A stretch of DNA of 64,000 nt, taken from positions 112,920 through 176,919 of the forward strand of contig NZ_VCLA01000194.1 of the NCBI RefSeq assembly GCF_009600885.1, in the 5' to 3' direction. The DNA is from Streptomyces jumonjinensis. Lineage in GTDB: Bacteria; Actinomycetota; Actinomycetes; Streptomycetales; Streptomycetaceae. The position numbers and the translations under genes are program-made. Positions 16,906 to 24,189 of the stretch are shown piece by piece. A model generated the notes under the pieces. It ran no database searches, was not told the origin of the DNA, and saw only the letters and a list, made by a program, of their open reading frames with translations. Position 1 is the first letter of the stretch, and each line of letters begins with the position of its first letter.

Positions 16906-16987
16906 CCTACTTGAGGCGTCCTGCTTGAAACGGCCTGCTTGCGGCGGCCTGCTTGCGGCGGCCCCGGGAAGCGCCTACTTGAAGAAG
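16906..16987. repeat. 14-bp tandem repeat made of copies of the nitrobindin gene's stop region
   Basis: Units of about 14 bases, CCTACTTGAGGCGT, CCTGCTTGAAACGG, CCTGCTTGCGGCGG (twice) and, after a 12-base variant, CCTACTTGAAGAAG, run from 16906 to 16987. The last unit is the end of the neighbouring coding sequence (minus-strand TTCTTCAAGTAG, stop at 16975-16977). The others look like diverged tandem copies of that end, placed downstream of the stop. Confidence 0.75.
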
Positions 16988-17547
16988 GCGATTCCGTCGT
17001 CCGGGAGGTCTCCGAGGTCCTTGGCCCAGGCCGCGACCTGCTCCGGGGTGACGACCTTCTTCAGATGCGCCGACATGTACGGCCGCAGCGGCACCTCGGG
17101 GGTGGACTTCTCGCCCACCCACATCAGATCGCTCTTGACATAGCCGTACAGCCGCTTGCCGCCGCTGTACGGGCCGGAGGCGGCGGTGCGCGCGACGGCG
17201 TCGGTCACCAGGTCGATCTGCGGCTTCTGGTCGGCCAGCTCGCCGTACCAGATCTCCACGATGCCCTGGTCGCGGACCATGACGACCTCGACCTTGCGGT
17301 CCTTGTCGATCCGCCAGTAGCCGCTCTCGCTCTCCAGAGGGCGGACCTTGTTGCCCTCGGCGTCGAGCACCCAGCTGTGGGAGACGTACTCGATGAAGTC
17401 ACGGCCGTCGTGGCTGAAGGTGACGGACTGGCCGAAGTTGCACTTCTCGGAGCCGGGGAAGTCGGACACGCCCGCGCCCTCCCAGGTGCCGAGGAGGAAG
17501 GCGAGGGGGACGAGGTCCGGGTTCAGGTCGGACGGAATCTCGATCAT
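16975..17547 (-). CDS. Nitrobindin family (FABP-like) heme-binding protein
   Basis: 190 aa beta-barrel protein. The family motif GTWEGAG lies at residues 20-26, and the probable heme-ligating His is in MSAHLKKV near the C-terminus. Bacterial nitrobindins bind ferric heme and speed isomerisation of peroxynitrite to nitrate, protecting against nitrogen radicals; older names call them fatty-acid-binding-like UPF0678 proteins. It precedes nur on the same strand but is separated by a repeat array and nur's own promoter. The upstream region holds a run of 11 G. Confidence 0.85.
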   Translation of the reverse strand: MIEIPSDLNPDLVPLAFLLGTWEGAGVSDFPGSEKCNFGQSVTFSHDGRDFIEYVSHSWVLDAEGNKVRPLESESGYWRIDKDRKVEVVMVRDQGIVEIWYGELADQKPQIDLVTDAVARTAASGPYSGGKRLYGYVKSDLMWVGEKSTPEVPLRPYMSAHLKKVVTPEQVAAWAKDLGDLPDDGIAFFK

Positions 17548-17574
17548 GGTCAGCTCTGGCGATCTGTTAGGTGC

Positions 17575-17585
17575 GGGGGGGGGGG
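17575..17585. repeat. Homopolymer run of 11 G
   Basis: Eleven consecutive G (C on the coding strand) lie 28-38 bases before the nitrobindin start codon and 14 bases after the stop of the upstream small gene. The tract is in the 5'-UTR or promoter interval, so slippage would change spacing but not a protein. Confidence 0.9.
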
Positions 17586-17598
17586 ACGGCGTCGGGGA

Positions 17599-17700
17599 TC
17601 AGCGCTGGCCCTGGTACAGCTTCTTCACGGTCAGGCCCATAAAGGCGGCGACGCCGATGCAGACCAGGACCAGCAGGGCTTCGAAGAATGCCTCAAGCAC
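17599..17700 (-). CDS. 33-residue single-pass membrane protein
   Basis: GTG start at 17700 with a GAGGAG ribosome-binding site 7 bases upstream. The peptide has an acidic start (MLEAFFEALL), one hydrophobic helix (LLVLVCIGVAAFMGLTV) and a basic end (KKLYQGQR), an inside-positive arrangement. The length, strong ribosome-binding site and clean topology argue that it is real; I recall similar tiny proteins at this locus in other Streptomyces. It lies 51 bp upstream of the nitrobindin gene on the same strand. Function unknown. Confidence 0.68.
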   Translation of the reverse strand: MLEAFFEALLVLVCIGVAAFMGLTVKKLYQGQR

Positions 17701-17859
17701 GGGGTGCTCCTCGGATGATGCGGTGGGCAATACCCTGCGGACAGGGTCCGGGCCCCAGCCTAATGGGTGGGGGCCCGGTGATCTCTGTGAGGTACGGCGC
17801 GTGCCCCGGACCGGTGGAGGCACGGCGGAGGCACGGCGGGCCCGGATTACAGTTCGGTC

Positions 17860-18222
17860 ATGGCGAAAAAGCTCGTGATCAAGGTGACCGCAGGCGCCGA
17901 CGCGCCCGAGCGCTGCTCCCAGGCATTCACCGTGGCGTCCGTCGCCGCGGCCAGCGGGGTGACGGTGTCGCTCTGGCTGACCGGCGAGGCTTCGTGGTTC
18001 GCGCTGCCCGGCCGGGCGGCGGAGTTCGCGCTGCCGCACGCCGCTCCGCTGCCGGATCTCATCGAGGCAATCCAGGCGGCCGGGCAGATCACCCTGTGCA
18101 CCCAGTGCGCGGCACGCCGGGAGATCACGGAGAAGGATGTGCTCGACGGCGTACGCATCGCGGGGGCTCAGGTGTTCGTCAGCGAGATCATGGCGGACGG
18201 CGTCCAGGCGCTCGTCTACTGA
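17860..18222 (+). CDS. DsrE-family protein
   Basis: 120 aa. The DsrE/TusD-like fold is indicated by KLVIKVTAGADAPERCSQAF, the mid strand VTVSLWLTGEASWF and a C-terminal AQVFVSEIMADGVQALVY. Two cysteines in LCTQCAARREI could take part in persulfide transfer, the usual chemistry of the family, but the partner is not evident. The sulfur genes DUF1416-cysA lie 0.5 kb away on the opposite strand. TACAGT at 17848-17853 stands 6 bases before the ATG, suggesting a leaderless mRNA. Confidence 0.82.
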   Translation: MAKKLVIKVTAGADAPERCSQAFTVASVAAASGVTVSLWLTGEASWFALPGRAAEFALPHAAPLPDLIEAIQAAGQITLCTQCAARREITEKDVLDGVRIAGAQVFVSEIMADGVQALVY

Positions 18223-18258
18223 CCCGGAGCCCCAGGCATCGGACATCGGCCCCGGGTC
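18221..18258. terminator. Bidirectional hairpin between two convergent genes
   Basis: Arms GACCCGG (18221-18227) and CCGGGTC (18252-18258) overlap the stop codons of the DsrE gene and of the DUF3099 gene respectively, so one stem-loop can end both messages. Confidence 0.6.
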
Positions 18259-18514
18259 AGCGGCGGCGTTTGCCGTCCAGCTCGTCCCACCAGCGATCGG
18301 ACTCGGGGTCCCCGGAGGGGTCGTCCCACCAGCGGTCGTCCGGCCCCCGCCGATTGGCGACCACCGCCGCGACCGGCGGGATGATCATGGCGACCACGCA
18401 CATGCCGACGGCCACCGGGACCGACCAGAGCCGCACGACGGCCCAGGCGGAGACGAAGAGAAACAGGCATCCGCCCATCAGCAGGAAATAGGCACGCCGT
18501 CGCCGTGCGTACAT
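18257..18514 (-). CDS. DUF3099 membrane protein
   Basis: 85 aa. Basic N-terminus MYARRRRAY, two hydrophobic segments (YFLLMGGCLFLFVSAWAVV and VGMCVVAMIIPPVAAVVA), then a polar tail with the repeated RWWD motif (DDRWWDDP, SDRWWDEL). This matches the actinobacterial DUF3099 family of unknown function. TACGCT on the minus strand (18526-18521) lies 6 bases before the ATG, another leaderless arrangement. Confidence 0.8.
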   Translation of the reverse strand: MYARRRRAYFLLMGGCLFLFVSAWAVVRLWSVPVAVGMCVVAMIIPPVAAVVANRRGPDDRWWDDPSGDPESDRWWDELDGKRRR

Positions 18515-18683
18515 GCTTCCAGCGTACGGCGGCGGGGCCGTACCCCGCGCCCCGTACGGCATGGGCACGGGCGTGAGCACGACCGAAGGGCCGCACCCCG
18601 ATCCAGTGGCGTCCAACCCCCGGGGATGCGGCCCTTCGGCCGTTCGAGCGGGCCGCGGCGATCAAGCGATGCCGCGGCCCGTG

Positions 18684-18763
18684 ATCGCGGTGACGGTGCT
18701 CAGACCGTGACGACGGTGCTCAGAGCAGCGTCCCGGCGCTCAGACCGTGACGACGGCGCTCAG
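18684..18763. repeat. 20-bp tandem repeat running into the DUF1416 stop codon
   Basis: Four units with period 20 (18684-18703, 18704-18723, 18724-18743, 18744-18763); units 2 and 4 differ by one base (ACCGTGACGACGGYGCTCAG). The last unit contains the DUF1416 stop (TCA at 18760-18762). As with the repeat at 16906, the unit resembles the gene's own end (coding-strand GTC-TGA), copied downstream. Confidence 0.75.
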
Positions 18764-19047
18764 ACCGCGATGGCGACCTCCGCGAGACCGCCCGTCTGCG
18801 CGACGACCGTACGGTCCGCCGTGCCGCCCGGCACCAGGGCACGCACGGTCCAGGTGCCCTCCGCCGCGTAGAAGCGGAACTGCCCGGTCGCCGAGGTCGG
18901 CACCTCGGCGGTGAACTCGCCCGTCGAGTCCAGCAGCCGGACGTAGCCGGTGATGGGCTCGCCGTCGCGGGTCACCTGGCCCTGGATCGTCGTCTCACCG
19001 GGCTTGATCGTCGAGGCGTCGGGGCCGCCGGCCTTCGCTCCACACAT
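18760..19047 (-). CDS. DUF1416 protein, partner of the cysA rhodanese
   Basis: 95 aa, almost identical to remembered Streptomyces homologues. It starts MCGAKAGGPDAST; GQVTRDGEPITGYVRLLDST and ATGQFRFYAAEGTWTVRALV form a small carboxypeptidase-regulatory-like beta sandwich. The ATG at 19047 is chosen over one four codons upstream because GGAGAG precedes it. It starts 30 bases after the cysA stop, and the two are consistently paired in actinobacteria, so it is probably linked to thiosulfate sulfur transfer, though no activity is known. Confidence 0.86.
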   Translation of the reverse strand: MCGAKAGGPDASTIKPGETTIQGQVTRDGEPITGYVRLLDSTGEFTAEVPTSATGQFRFYAAEGTWTVRALVPGGTADRTVVAQTGGLAEVAIAV

Positions 19048-19077
19048 ACAGCTCTCCAAATGTCCGCGGTTCAGAAA

Positions 19078-19923
19078 TTACTTGCCGGAGCCGAGCTCGA
19101 TCGGCACACCGACCAGGGAGCCGTACTCGGTCCAGGAGCCGTCGTAGTTCTTGACGTTCTGGACGCCGAGCAGCTCGTGCAGCACAAACCAGGTCAGGGC
19201 CGAGCGCTCACCGATACGGCAGTAGGCGATGGTGTCCTTCGCCAGGTCGACCTGCTCGTCGACGTAGAGCGCCTTGAGCTCGTCGTCCGACTTGAAGGTG
19301 CCGTCGTCGTTGGCGTTCTTGGACCACGGGATGTTGCGGGCGCTCGGCACATGGCCGGGGCGCTGCGACTGCTCCTGCGGCAGGTGCGCCGGGGCGAGCA
19401 GCTTGCCGCTGAACTCGTCGGGGGAGCGCACGTCGACCAGGTTCTGCGCGCCGATGGCGGCGACCACGTCGTCGCGGAAGGCGCGGATCGAGCTGTCCTG
19501 CGGCTTGGCCTGGTACGCGGTGGCGGCGCGCTGCGGCACCTCGTCGCCGTCGACCAGGTCGCGGGAGTCCAGCTCCCACTTCTTACGGCCGCCGTCGAGG
19601 AGCTTGACGCTGTCGTGGCCGTAGAGCTTGAAGTACCAGTAGGCGTAGGACGCGAACCAGTTGTTGTTGCCGCCGTAGAGGACGACGGTGGTGTCGTTCG
19701 CGATGCCCTTGGCGGAGAGCAGCTGCTCGAAGCCCGCCTGGTCGATGAAGTCTCGGCGGACCGGGTCCTGGAGGTCCTTGGTCCAGTCGATCCGGATCGC
19801 GTTCTTGATGTGGTTCTTCTCGTACGCCGAGGTGTCCTCGTCGACCTCGACGATGGCGACCTGAGGGTCGTCGAGGTGTGCCTCGACCCAGTCGGCGTCG
19901 ACCAGGACGTCGCTGCGGCTCAT
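19078..19923 (-). CDS. cysA: Thiosulfate sulfurtransferase (two-domain rhodanese)
   Basis: 281 aa with two rhodanese domains. The first is inactive (no cysteine at the loop; VVLYGGNNNWFASYAYW); the second has the catalytic Cys in YCRIGERSALTW. It moves sulfane sulfur from thiosulfate to thiophilic acceptors. AGGAG precedes the ATG. Upstream, on the same strand, lie a 27-codon leader peptide gene with two Cys codons and a stem-loop, so expression is probably controlled by cysteine supply. The gene runs directly into DUF1416. Confidence 0.9.
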   Translation of the reverse strand: MSRSDVLVDADWVEAHLDDPQVAIVEVDEDTSAYEKNHIKNAIRIDWTKDLQDPVRRDFIDQAGFEQLLSAKGIANDTTVVLYGGNNNWFASYAYWYFKLYGHDSVKLLDGGRKKWELDSRDLVDGDEVPQRAATAYQAKPQDSSIRAFRDDVVAAIGAQNLVDVRSPDEFSGKLLAPAHLPQEQSQRPGHVPSARNIPWSKNANDDGTFKSDDELKALYVDEQVDLAKDTIAYCRIGERSALTWFVLHELLGVQNVKNYDGSWTEYGSLVGVPIELGSGK

Positions 19924-19989
19924 GCTTTTCTCCTCCGGGGCAGTGTGCGGCGGTTTGGTGCGAAGAAGTGCAAAGAAGTGCGAAGAAGA

Positions 19990-20021
19990 GGTACGCGGAT
20001 ACGCGTCAGACGCGGCGTACC
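19990..20021 (-). promoter_or_regulatory. Stem-loop between the leader peptide and cysA (possible attenuator)
   Basis: GGTACGC (19990-19996) and GCGTACC (20015-20021) pair perfectly, with an internal GCGTC-AGA-CGC fold. It lies 64 bases downstream of the leader-peptide stop and about 66 bases upstream of cysA, where an attenuator or a structure hiding the ribosome-binding site would be expected. Confidence 0.45.
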
Positions 20022-20084
20022 GCGAGGGGGCGGCCCTGATCAGAGGTCGAAGGGCCGGGGGGCGGAAGAGGTGAGGGCTCCCGC

Positions 20085-20168
20085 TCAGACGGCGCGACAG
20101 AGCATGGCGGCGACGCGGCACAGATCGACTGCCCGCCGCTTCGTGAGATCCGCCTGTCGCTGCTTCAT
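20085..20168 (-). CDS. 27-residue leader peptide of the cysA operon
   Basis: The minus-strand frame from ATG at 20168 reads MKQRQADLTKRRAVDLCRVA then AMLCRAV and a stop. Short peptides with this DLTKRRAVDLCRVA pattern and two Cys codons near the end are found ahead of sulfur-assimilation genes in Streptomyces. A -10 (TACGAT) lies 7 bases before the ATG, so it is the leaderless first frame of the transcript. In mycobacteria, leaderless cysteine-rich upstream frames are cysteine-responsive attenuators; the same role is inferred here. Confidence 0.8.
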   Translation of the reverse strand: MKQRQADLTKRRAVDLCRVAAMLCRAV

Positions 20169-20175
20169 GCGTCCG

Positions 20176-20205
20176 ATCGTAGGGACGTGTCGGCCGCCAT
20201 GTCAC
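20176..20205 (-). promoter_or_regulatory. Promoter of the leader peptide-cysA-DUF1416 transcript
   Basis: Minus-strand GTGACA (20205-20200) and TACGAT (20181-20176) are separated by 18 bases and match the vegetative -35/-10 pattern. Transcription would start at or next to the leader ATG at 20168. Confidence 0.6.
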
Positions 20206-20387
20206 CGGTGTTTCGCATATTGAGATGCGATCGTCCGCCATGCGGGACAGATTCCGGGGCGAGGCCGTCGCGCCGGGCGTCCCGGAGGCCCCCGTCCCGG
20301 GAATCTTCTGCCCATCGGACAGAGCCGTCTCAGAATGCGGCCATCAGCCGTTTTTCTCTCCTGGCGGGGCCGCCTGCTTCGGCTGAC

Positions 20388-20419
20388 GCCCTGAGCCCCT
20401 GAGCCCCTGAGCCCCTGAG
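20388..20419. repeat. 8-bp CCCCTGAG tandem repeat, four copies
   Basis: Four copies of (C)CCCTGAG from 20388 to 20419, in the gap between the LmeA-like gene and the cysA promoter region. No coding role. Confidence 0.85.
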
Positions 20420-20500
20420 CCGATGTGCGACGGGCCGGGCCCACGAGGGCCCGGCCCGATCCGTGCGGAAGCCGTCAACGGAAGACGACAGCGGAAGGCG

Positions 20501-21250
20501 TCAGCCGACCAGGGTCACGCCCTGGCCCGTGCCCATGACCTTCAGCCCCTTCTCGTCCGCCGTCACCTGGTTCAGCCTCAGGCTCACGGGGATCCCCTCG
20601 ATGTCCAGCTCGTAGTCCATGGCCCGGCGCAGATCGGCGTCGAAGCCCGGCACGGGCAGCTCCGGCAGCGATTCGGCCTTCAGCCGGACCGCGTCCCCGC
20701 CGGCGATCTCGACCGTGCTGTAGGCGGTGACGGTGCGGTCGCCGAGCAGGGCGCTCGCGGTGTCCGGGAGCCGCAGGCCCGCGCCCTCCAGCATCTTCAC
20801 CAGCGGGCCGGTGACCTTGACCTGGTTCTTGGCGGCCCGCTCGGGGCCCGCGTAGCCGACGACAGCGCCCTCGGGGGCGGCCTGGGCGAGGTCCTCGTAC
20901 GAGATCCGGGCGGAGCCTTCCGCGCGCGCCGCGACGGCGGAGGTGTAGCCGCTGTCGATCGTCACCTCGGAGAGCTCCGCCCGGACCTCGGAGACCCTCA
21001 CGACCCGCTCGCCCGCGAGGGCGGCGACGCCGGAGAGGCTGATGTCGACGTCGTCGAGCTGCTTGCCCACGACCTGGGTGAGAAAGGGGAAGCCGTTGAT
21101 GGACACCTCGGGAGCGGAGGACAGCCCCTGACTGGTTCTGATCTTCTCCGCCGCCTCGGATTCGGCGAAGTTGACCGCGATCCGGTCCAGCGCGGTGAAC
21201 ACCACGCCCAGAATCACGGCGATGATCAGAGTTATTCGCAGTGCACGCAT
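20501..21250 (-). CDS. DUF2993 (LmeA-like) phospholipid-binding cell-envelope protein
   Basis: 249 aa. One N-terminal membrane anchor or signal (ITLIIAVILGVVFTALDRIAV), then an elongated beta-rich TULIP-like domain: GFPFLTQVVGKQLDDVDISL is the family hallmark, followed by long amphipathic strands (VTIDSGYTSAVAARAEG, VRLKAESLPELPVPGFD). Mycobacterial LmeA binds phosphatidylinositol and helps lipomannan maturation; in Streptomyces a role in envelope lipid handling is inferred. It is a single gene; the 8-bp repeat array lies beyond its stop. Confidence 0.83.
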   Translation of the reverse strand: MRALRITLIIAVILGVVFTALDRIAVNFAESEAAEKIRTSQGLSSAPEVSINGFPFLTQVVGKQLDDVDISLSGVAALAGERVVRVSEVRAELSEVTIDSGYTSAVAARAEGSARISYEDLAQAAPEGAVVGYAGPERAAKNQVKVTGPLVKMLEGAGLRLPDTASALLGDRTVTAYSTVEIAGGDAVRLKAESLPELPVPGFDADLRRAMDYELDIEGIPVSLRLNQVTADEKGLKVMGTGQGVTLVG

Positions 21251-21435
21251 GGCCGGAGGTCCCCTGCCTGATTCATCCGTCTACGCGCCCCTTTCCGGTC
21301 CTGAGTCCGGCGGAGACCGGGCCCGGACTGTGACGCCTGTCCTCAGACACCGACGCCCGGTCGGGGGGTTTGGTTCCCCGGCCGGGCGTCGATGATCTTC
21401 GCGAAGCGGAAAGCGGAGCGGGCACGCCGGACGGC

Positions 21436-22668
21436 TCAGACCAGGACCCGGCCGATCAGATAGACGGCGGGCGCGGCGGCCGTCAGCGGCAGCGCCACCC
21501 CGGCCGTGAAGTGGACGAACCGCGACGGATAGTCATAGCTCGCCACCCGCAGCCCGACCAGCGCGAGCACGCCCGCGGCGAGACCGAGCAGTCCGCTCCC
21601 GGCGGTGGGGAGGTCCGTCATCCCGCCCGCGACGAAGCCCATGAATCCGGCGGCGAGCAGCGCCGCCGCGACGGACACGGCCCCCGGCAGCGGCAGCGCG
21701 CGGACCACGACGGCGGCGGCGACCGCGATCGCGCCGACCACCACGGCGTCGTCCGCCGCCGCGAGATGCCCGGCGGCGATGACGGCGAGGGCGGCCGACG
21801 CGACCGTGGCCATCAGTCCGTACATCCGCTCATCGGCCCCGGCGTGGCTGCGGAGCTGGAGCACGAGGGTGATCAGCACCCAGACGCCCAGGGTGCCGAG
21901 CAGGGCGAGCGGGGCGTTCTCCCGGCCCACGGAGAGCAGGACGGCGTCGGCGGTCAGTCCGCCCGCGAAGGCGAGCGCGATGCCCTGCCGGGCGGGCCAC
22001 ATGCCGTTGAGCCGGAACCATCCGGCGGCGGTGACGGCCTGGAGCAGTACCAGCGGCACGACCAGGCCGAAGGGGCCGACGGCCGCGCCGGCCGCGAGCA
22101 GCAGCGCGAGCACGGCGGTCAGGGCGGCGGGCTGGATACCCGGGGCGATGATCGGGGAACGGCCCTCGGCGCGGGCGCGCTGAGCGTCGGTGACCCGGGT
22201 GTTGCCGCCCATGGTGGGGGCGCTGTAGCCCTCGGCGGCGGGGGCCTGTGGGGCGGGCGGGGCCTGTGGGGCGGGGTGCGGGGCCGGTGCGTACGGCCCG
22301 GCGGGGGCCTCGGGAGGCAGCGGATGGCCGGCGGTGACCGGCGGAAGGTACGCGGTCTCCTCGGCGGCGGCCGGCAGCGGCGGGACGACGGGCTGGTACG
22401 TGGTGTCCCAGGTCTCGCCCTCCCAGGTCTGGGCGGCGTCCTGGTGGTGGCCGGGCTGCTGCGGATATCCCTGCTGGGCGTACGGGCCCTGGGCCTGGCC
22501 TTCCGCGTACTGCCCCTGGTCCTGGCCGTACTGCCCCTGTCCCTGGCTGTACTGCCCCTGGTTCTGGGCGTACGGGTCGTACGCGTCGTACGCCTGATAC
22601 TGCTGCTGCGGCGGCTGCGGCGGCTGCGGCGCGTAGGGATCGTACGGATACTGCTGATCGCTGCTCAT
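21436..22668 (-). CDS. Polytopic membrane protein with Gln/Tyr/Pro-rich cytosolic N-terminus
   Basis: 410 aa. The first 150 residues are low-complexity (YDPYAPQPPQPPQQQYQAY, repeated GQYSQGQGQYGQ), followed by about ten hydrophobic helices from residue 180 (ALTAVLALLLAAGAAVGPFG and others). No transporter motif is seen. The start at 22668 is 10 bases after the stop of the MoaD-like gene, so the pair is an operon. The QGQY repeats resemble phase-separating or protein-binding tails of other Streptomyces membrane proteins. Function unknown. Confidence 0.75.
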   Translation of the reverse strand: MSSDQQYPYDPYAPQPPQPPQQQYQAYDAYDPYAQNQGQYSQGQGQYGQDQGQYAEGQAQGPYAQQGYPQQPGHHQDAAQTWEGETWDTTYQPVVPPLPAAAEETAYLPPVTAGHPLPPEAPAGPYAPAPHPAPQAPPAPQAPAAEGYSAPTMGGNTRVTDAQRARAEGRSPIIAPGIQPAALTAVLALLLAAGAAVGPFGLVVPLVLLQAVTAAGWFRLNGMWPARQGIALAFAGGLTADAVLLSVGRENAPLALLGTLGVWVLITLVLQLRSHAGADERMYGLMATVASAALAVIAAGHLAAADDAVVVGAIAVAAAVVVRALPLPGAVSVAAALLAAGFMGFVAGGMTDLPTAGSGLLGLAAGVLALVGLRVASYDYPSRFVHFTAGVALPLTAAAPAVYLIGRVLV

Positions 22669-22678
22669 GGTGTGCGGT

Positions 22679-22933
22679 TCACCCTCCTGCGAACGGCGGG
22701 AGCACCTCGACCGTGCCGCCCTCGGCAAGCCGTACGGTCTCATGGTCCCGGGTCCCCACCGGATCGCCGTCCACCAGGAACGAGCACCGGAGCAGGACGC
22801 GGGTCAGCTCCCCGGGGTGCCTCCCGCGTGCCTCGGCGAGCGCCTCGGCGAGCGTCTCCGCCGCATAGGGCTCCTCGGCCGTCCCGGTCGCGGCCTTGGC
22901 CGCGGCCCAGTAGCGGATCGTCCCCGCCGGCAT
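22679..22933 (-). CDS. MoaD/ThiS-family sulfur carrier protein
   Basis: 84 aa ubiquitin-like protein: GTIRYWAAAKAATGTAEEP at the start, RCSFLVDGDP in the middle, and the diagnostic C-terminal Gly-Gly (VEVLPPFAGG) that is adenylated and turned into a thiocarboxylate. AAAGGAGT precedes the ATG at 22933. MoaD in molybdopterin synthesis is the best guess, but neither MoaE nor a ThiG is adjacent, so the pathway (molybdopterin, thiamine or another sulfur transfer) is open. Confidence 0.85.
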   Translation of the reverse strand: MPAGTIRYWAAAKAATGTAEEPYAAETLAEALAEARGRHPGELTRVLLRCSFLVDGDPVGTRDHETVRLAEGGTVEVLPPFAGG

Positions 22934-22958
22934 GGGCGACTCCTTTCGTCGGCCTCCA

Positions 22959-23978
22959 TCATGGGCCATGGGCGGGCGGCTCCGGGGCAGCGAGCCACTG
23001 CGCGATACGGGCGAACAGCCGGTCGTCGTCGGCGTTCCGGGGGTCCCCCGACGCCTTGCGGGCGTAGGAGGTGTGGCCCATGCCCGGCTCGATCCACAGC
23101 TCGGCGGGGCCGGCCGCCGCGAGCGCGCGGGGGTGGTCCAGGGGGAAGTAGGGGTCGCGGTCGCCGTGCACGATCAGCAGCGGGACGGGGGCGATCAGCG
23201 GGACCGCCGCGACCGGGGAGAGCGGTACGGGGTCCCAGGCCCGGCCCTGGATTCTGGTGCGCAGCCCGTAGCGGCCCACCAGGCGGCCCAGCGGGTGGGT
23301 GATCATCCAGTGGAGCCGCCGCATCGGGGCCGTGCCCCGGTAGTACCAGCGGGCGGGGGCGCTCACGGAGACCACGGCGTCGGGGTGGGCCGAGGGCTCC
23401 GGCCCGGGGGCGGCCATGACGGCTTCCGGGGCGGCCTCGGAGGCGGTCGTGGCGGCCTCCGTGGGGGCGGGGAACCGGGCGCGCGCTCCCTCCCGCGCCG
23501 TCCGTGCTTCGATACGCCCCCGGTCCGTCCCGGCCGCCGGCCCCCGGCCGTCCGTGGAGAGCGCCGCGTGGCGCAGGACGACCGAGCCGCCCATGGAGAA
23601 GCCGACCGTCACCACCCGGGGGTGGCCGAGAGTGCGCGCCCAGCGCACGGCCGCCGCGAGATCGAGCACCTCCCGATCGCCGACCGTGGAGCGTCCGCCG
23701 GAGCGGCCATGGCCCCGGAAGGAGAAGGTCACCACCGCCGCACGCTGGGCGAACACGGCTGCCGCCCGCCGTACGGCGGGCCGGTCGAGCGAGTGGGTGA
23801 GGCCGTGGGCGAGCACCACGGCGGTGGCGGAGGTTCCCTCCGCAGACGGCCGGTACTCCGCGTCGATGCGGACGCCATCAGCGGCGATAAGGGTGGTACG
23901 GGTAGTTTTGTACCTAGAGCCGGAACGGGCCATGGAACCGTCCACAGTGTGAAATCGGCCCGCTGGCTCAGAAGTCAT
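22959..23978 (-). CDS. Alpha/beta hydrolase (serine peptidase/lysophospholipase-like)
   Basis: 339 aa from ATG 23978, or 324 aa from ATG 23933. AVVLAHGLTHS holds the oxyanion HG; VGFSMGGSVVLRHAA is the nucleophile elbow; the acid and His are in VHGDRDPYFPLDHP and GMGHTSYARK. An insertion of about 45 Ala/Pro/Glu-rich residues (ARTAREGARARFPAPTEAAT) after the nucleophile is unusual and looks like a repetitive cap expansion. For the longer form CAGAAT lies 7 bases before the ATG. It ends 25 bases before the MoaD gene and is divergent from glnR. Confidence 0.83.
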   Translation of the reverse strand: MTSEPAGRFHTVDGSMARSGSRYKTTRTTLIAADGVRIDAEYRPSAEGTSATAVVLAHGLTHSLDRPAVRRAAAVFAQRAAVVTFSFRGHGRSGGRSTVGDREVLDLAAAVRWARTLGHPRVVTVGFSMGGSVVLRHAALSTDGRGPAAGTDRGRIEARTAREGARARFPAPTEAATTASEAAPEAVMAAPGPEPSAHPDAVVSVSAPARWYYRGTAPMRRLHWMITHPLGRLVGRYGLRTRIQGRAWDPVPLSPVAAVPLIAPVPLLIVHGDRDPYFPLDHPRALAAAGPAELWIEPGMGHTSYARKASGDPRNADDDRLFARIAQWLAAPEPPAHGP

Positions 23979-24000
23979 GTGGGTTATTCTGCTCGGAAGA

Positions 24001-24032
24001 GGATCCGGGCGAAGCAGCCCCCGGGTCCTTTT
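24001..24032 (+). terminator. Hairpin plus T-run between the hydrolase and glnR (possible attenuator)
   Basis: GGATCCGGG (24001-24009) and CCCGGGTCC (24020-24028) pair with one mismatch and are followed by TTTTGTG on the plus strand, an intrinsic-terminator shape. It points toward glnR and lies 158 bases before its start, so it may stop antisense transcripts leaving the hydrolase region or attenuate a long glnR leader. Confidence 0.45.
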
Positions 24033-24189
24033 GTGTTTCCGGCCTGTTGTTACAGGCAGGTGAACCAACCGTACGAAGCAGGGCCGCAGCACCATGTCCT
24101 CGCAGGGACCGAGGAGGAACCGACGCAATGGGCGAGCGAACCGTGCACCACCCCGAGACGACGAACCGCGCGCAGACAGGCGGTGTGCG

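Noticed and set aside
17575..17585. Phase-variable contingency locus at the G11 run
   Set aside because: The tract is not in a coding frame and such runs arise easily in 70+ percent GC DNA; kept only as an observation.
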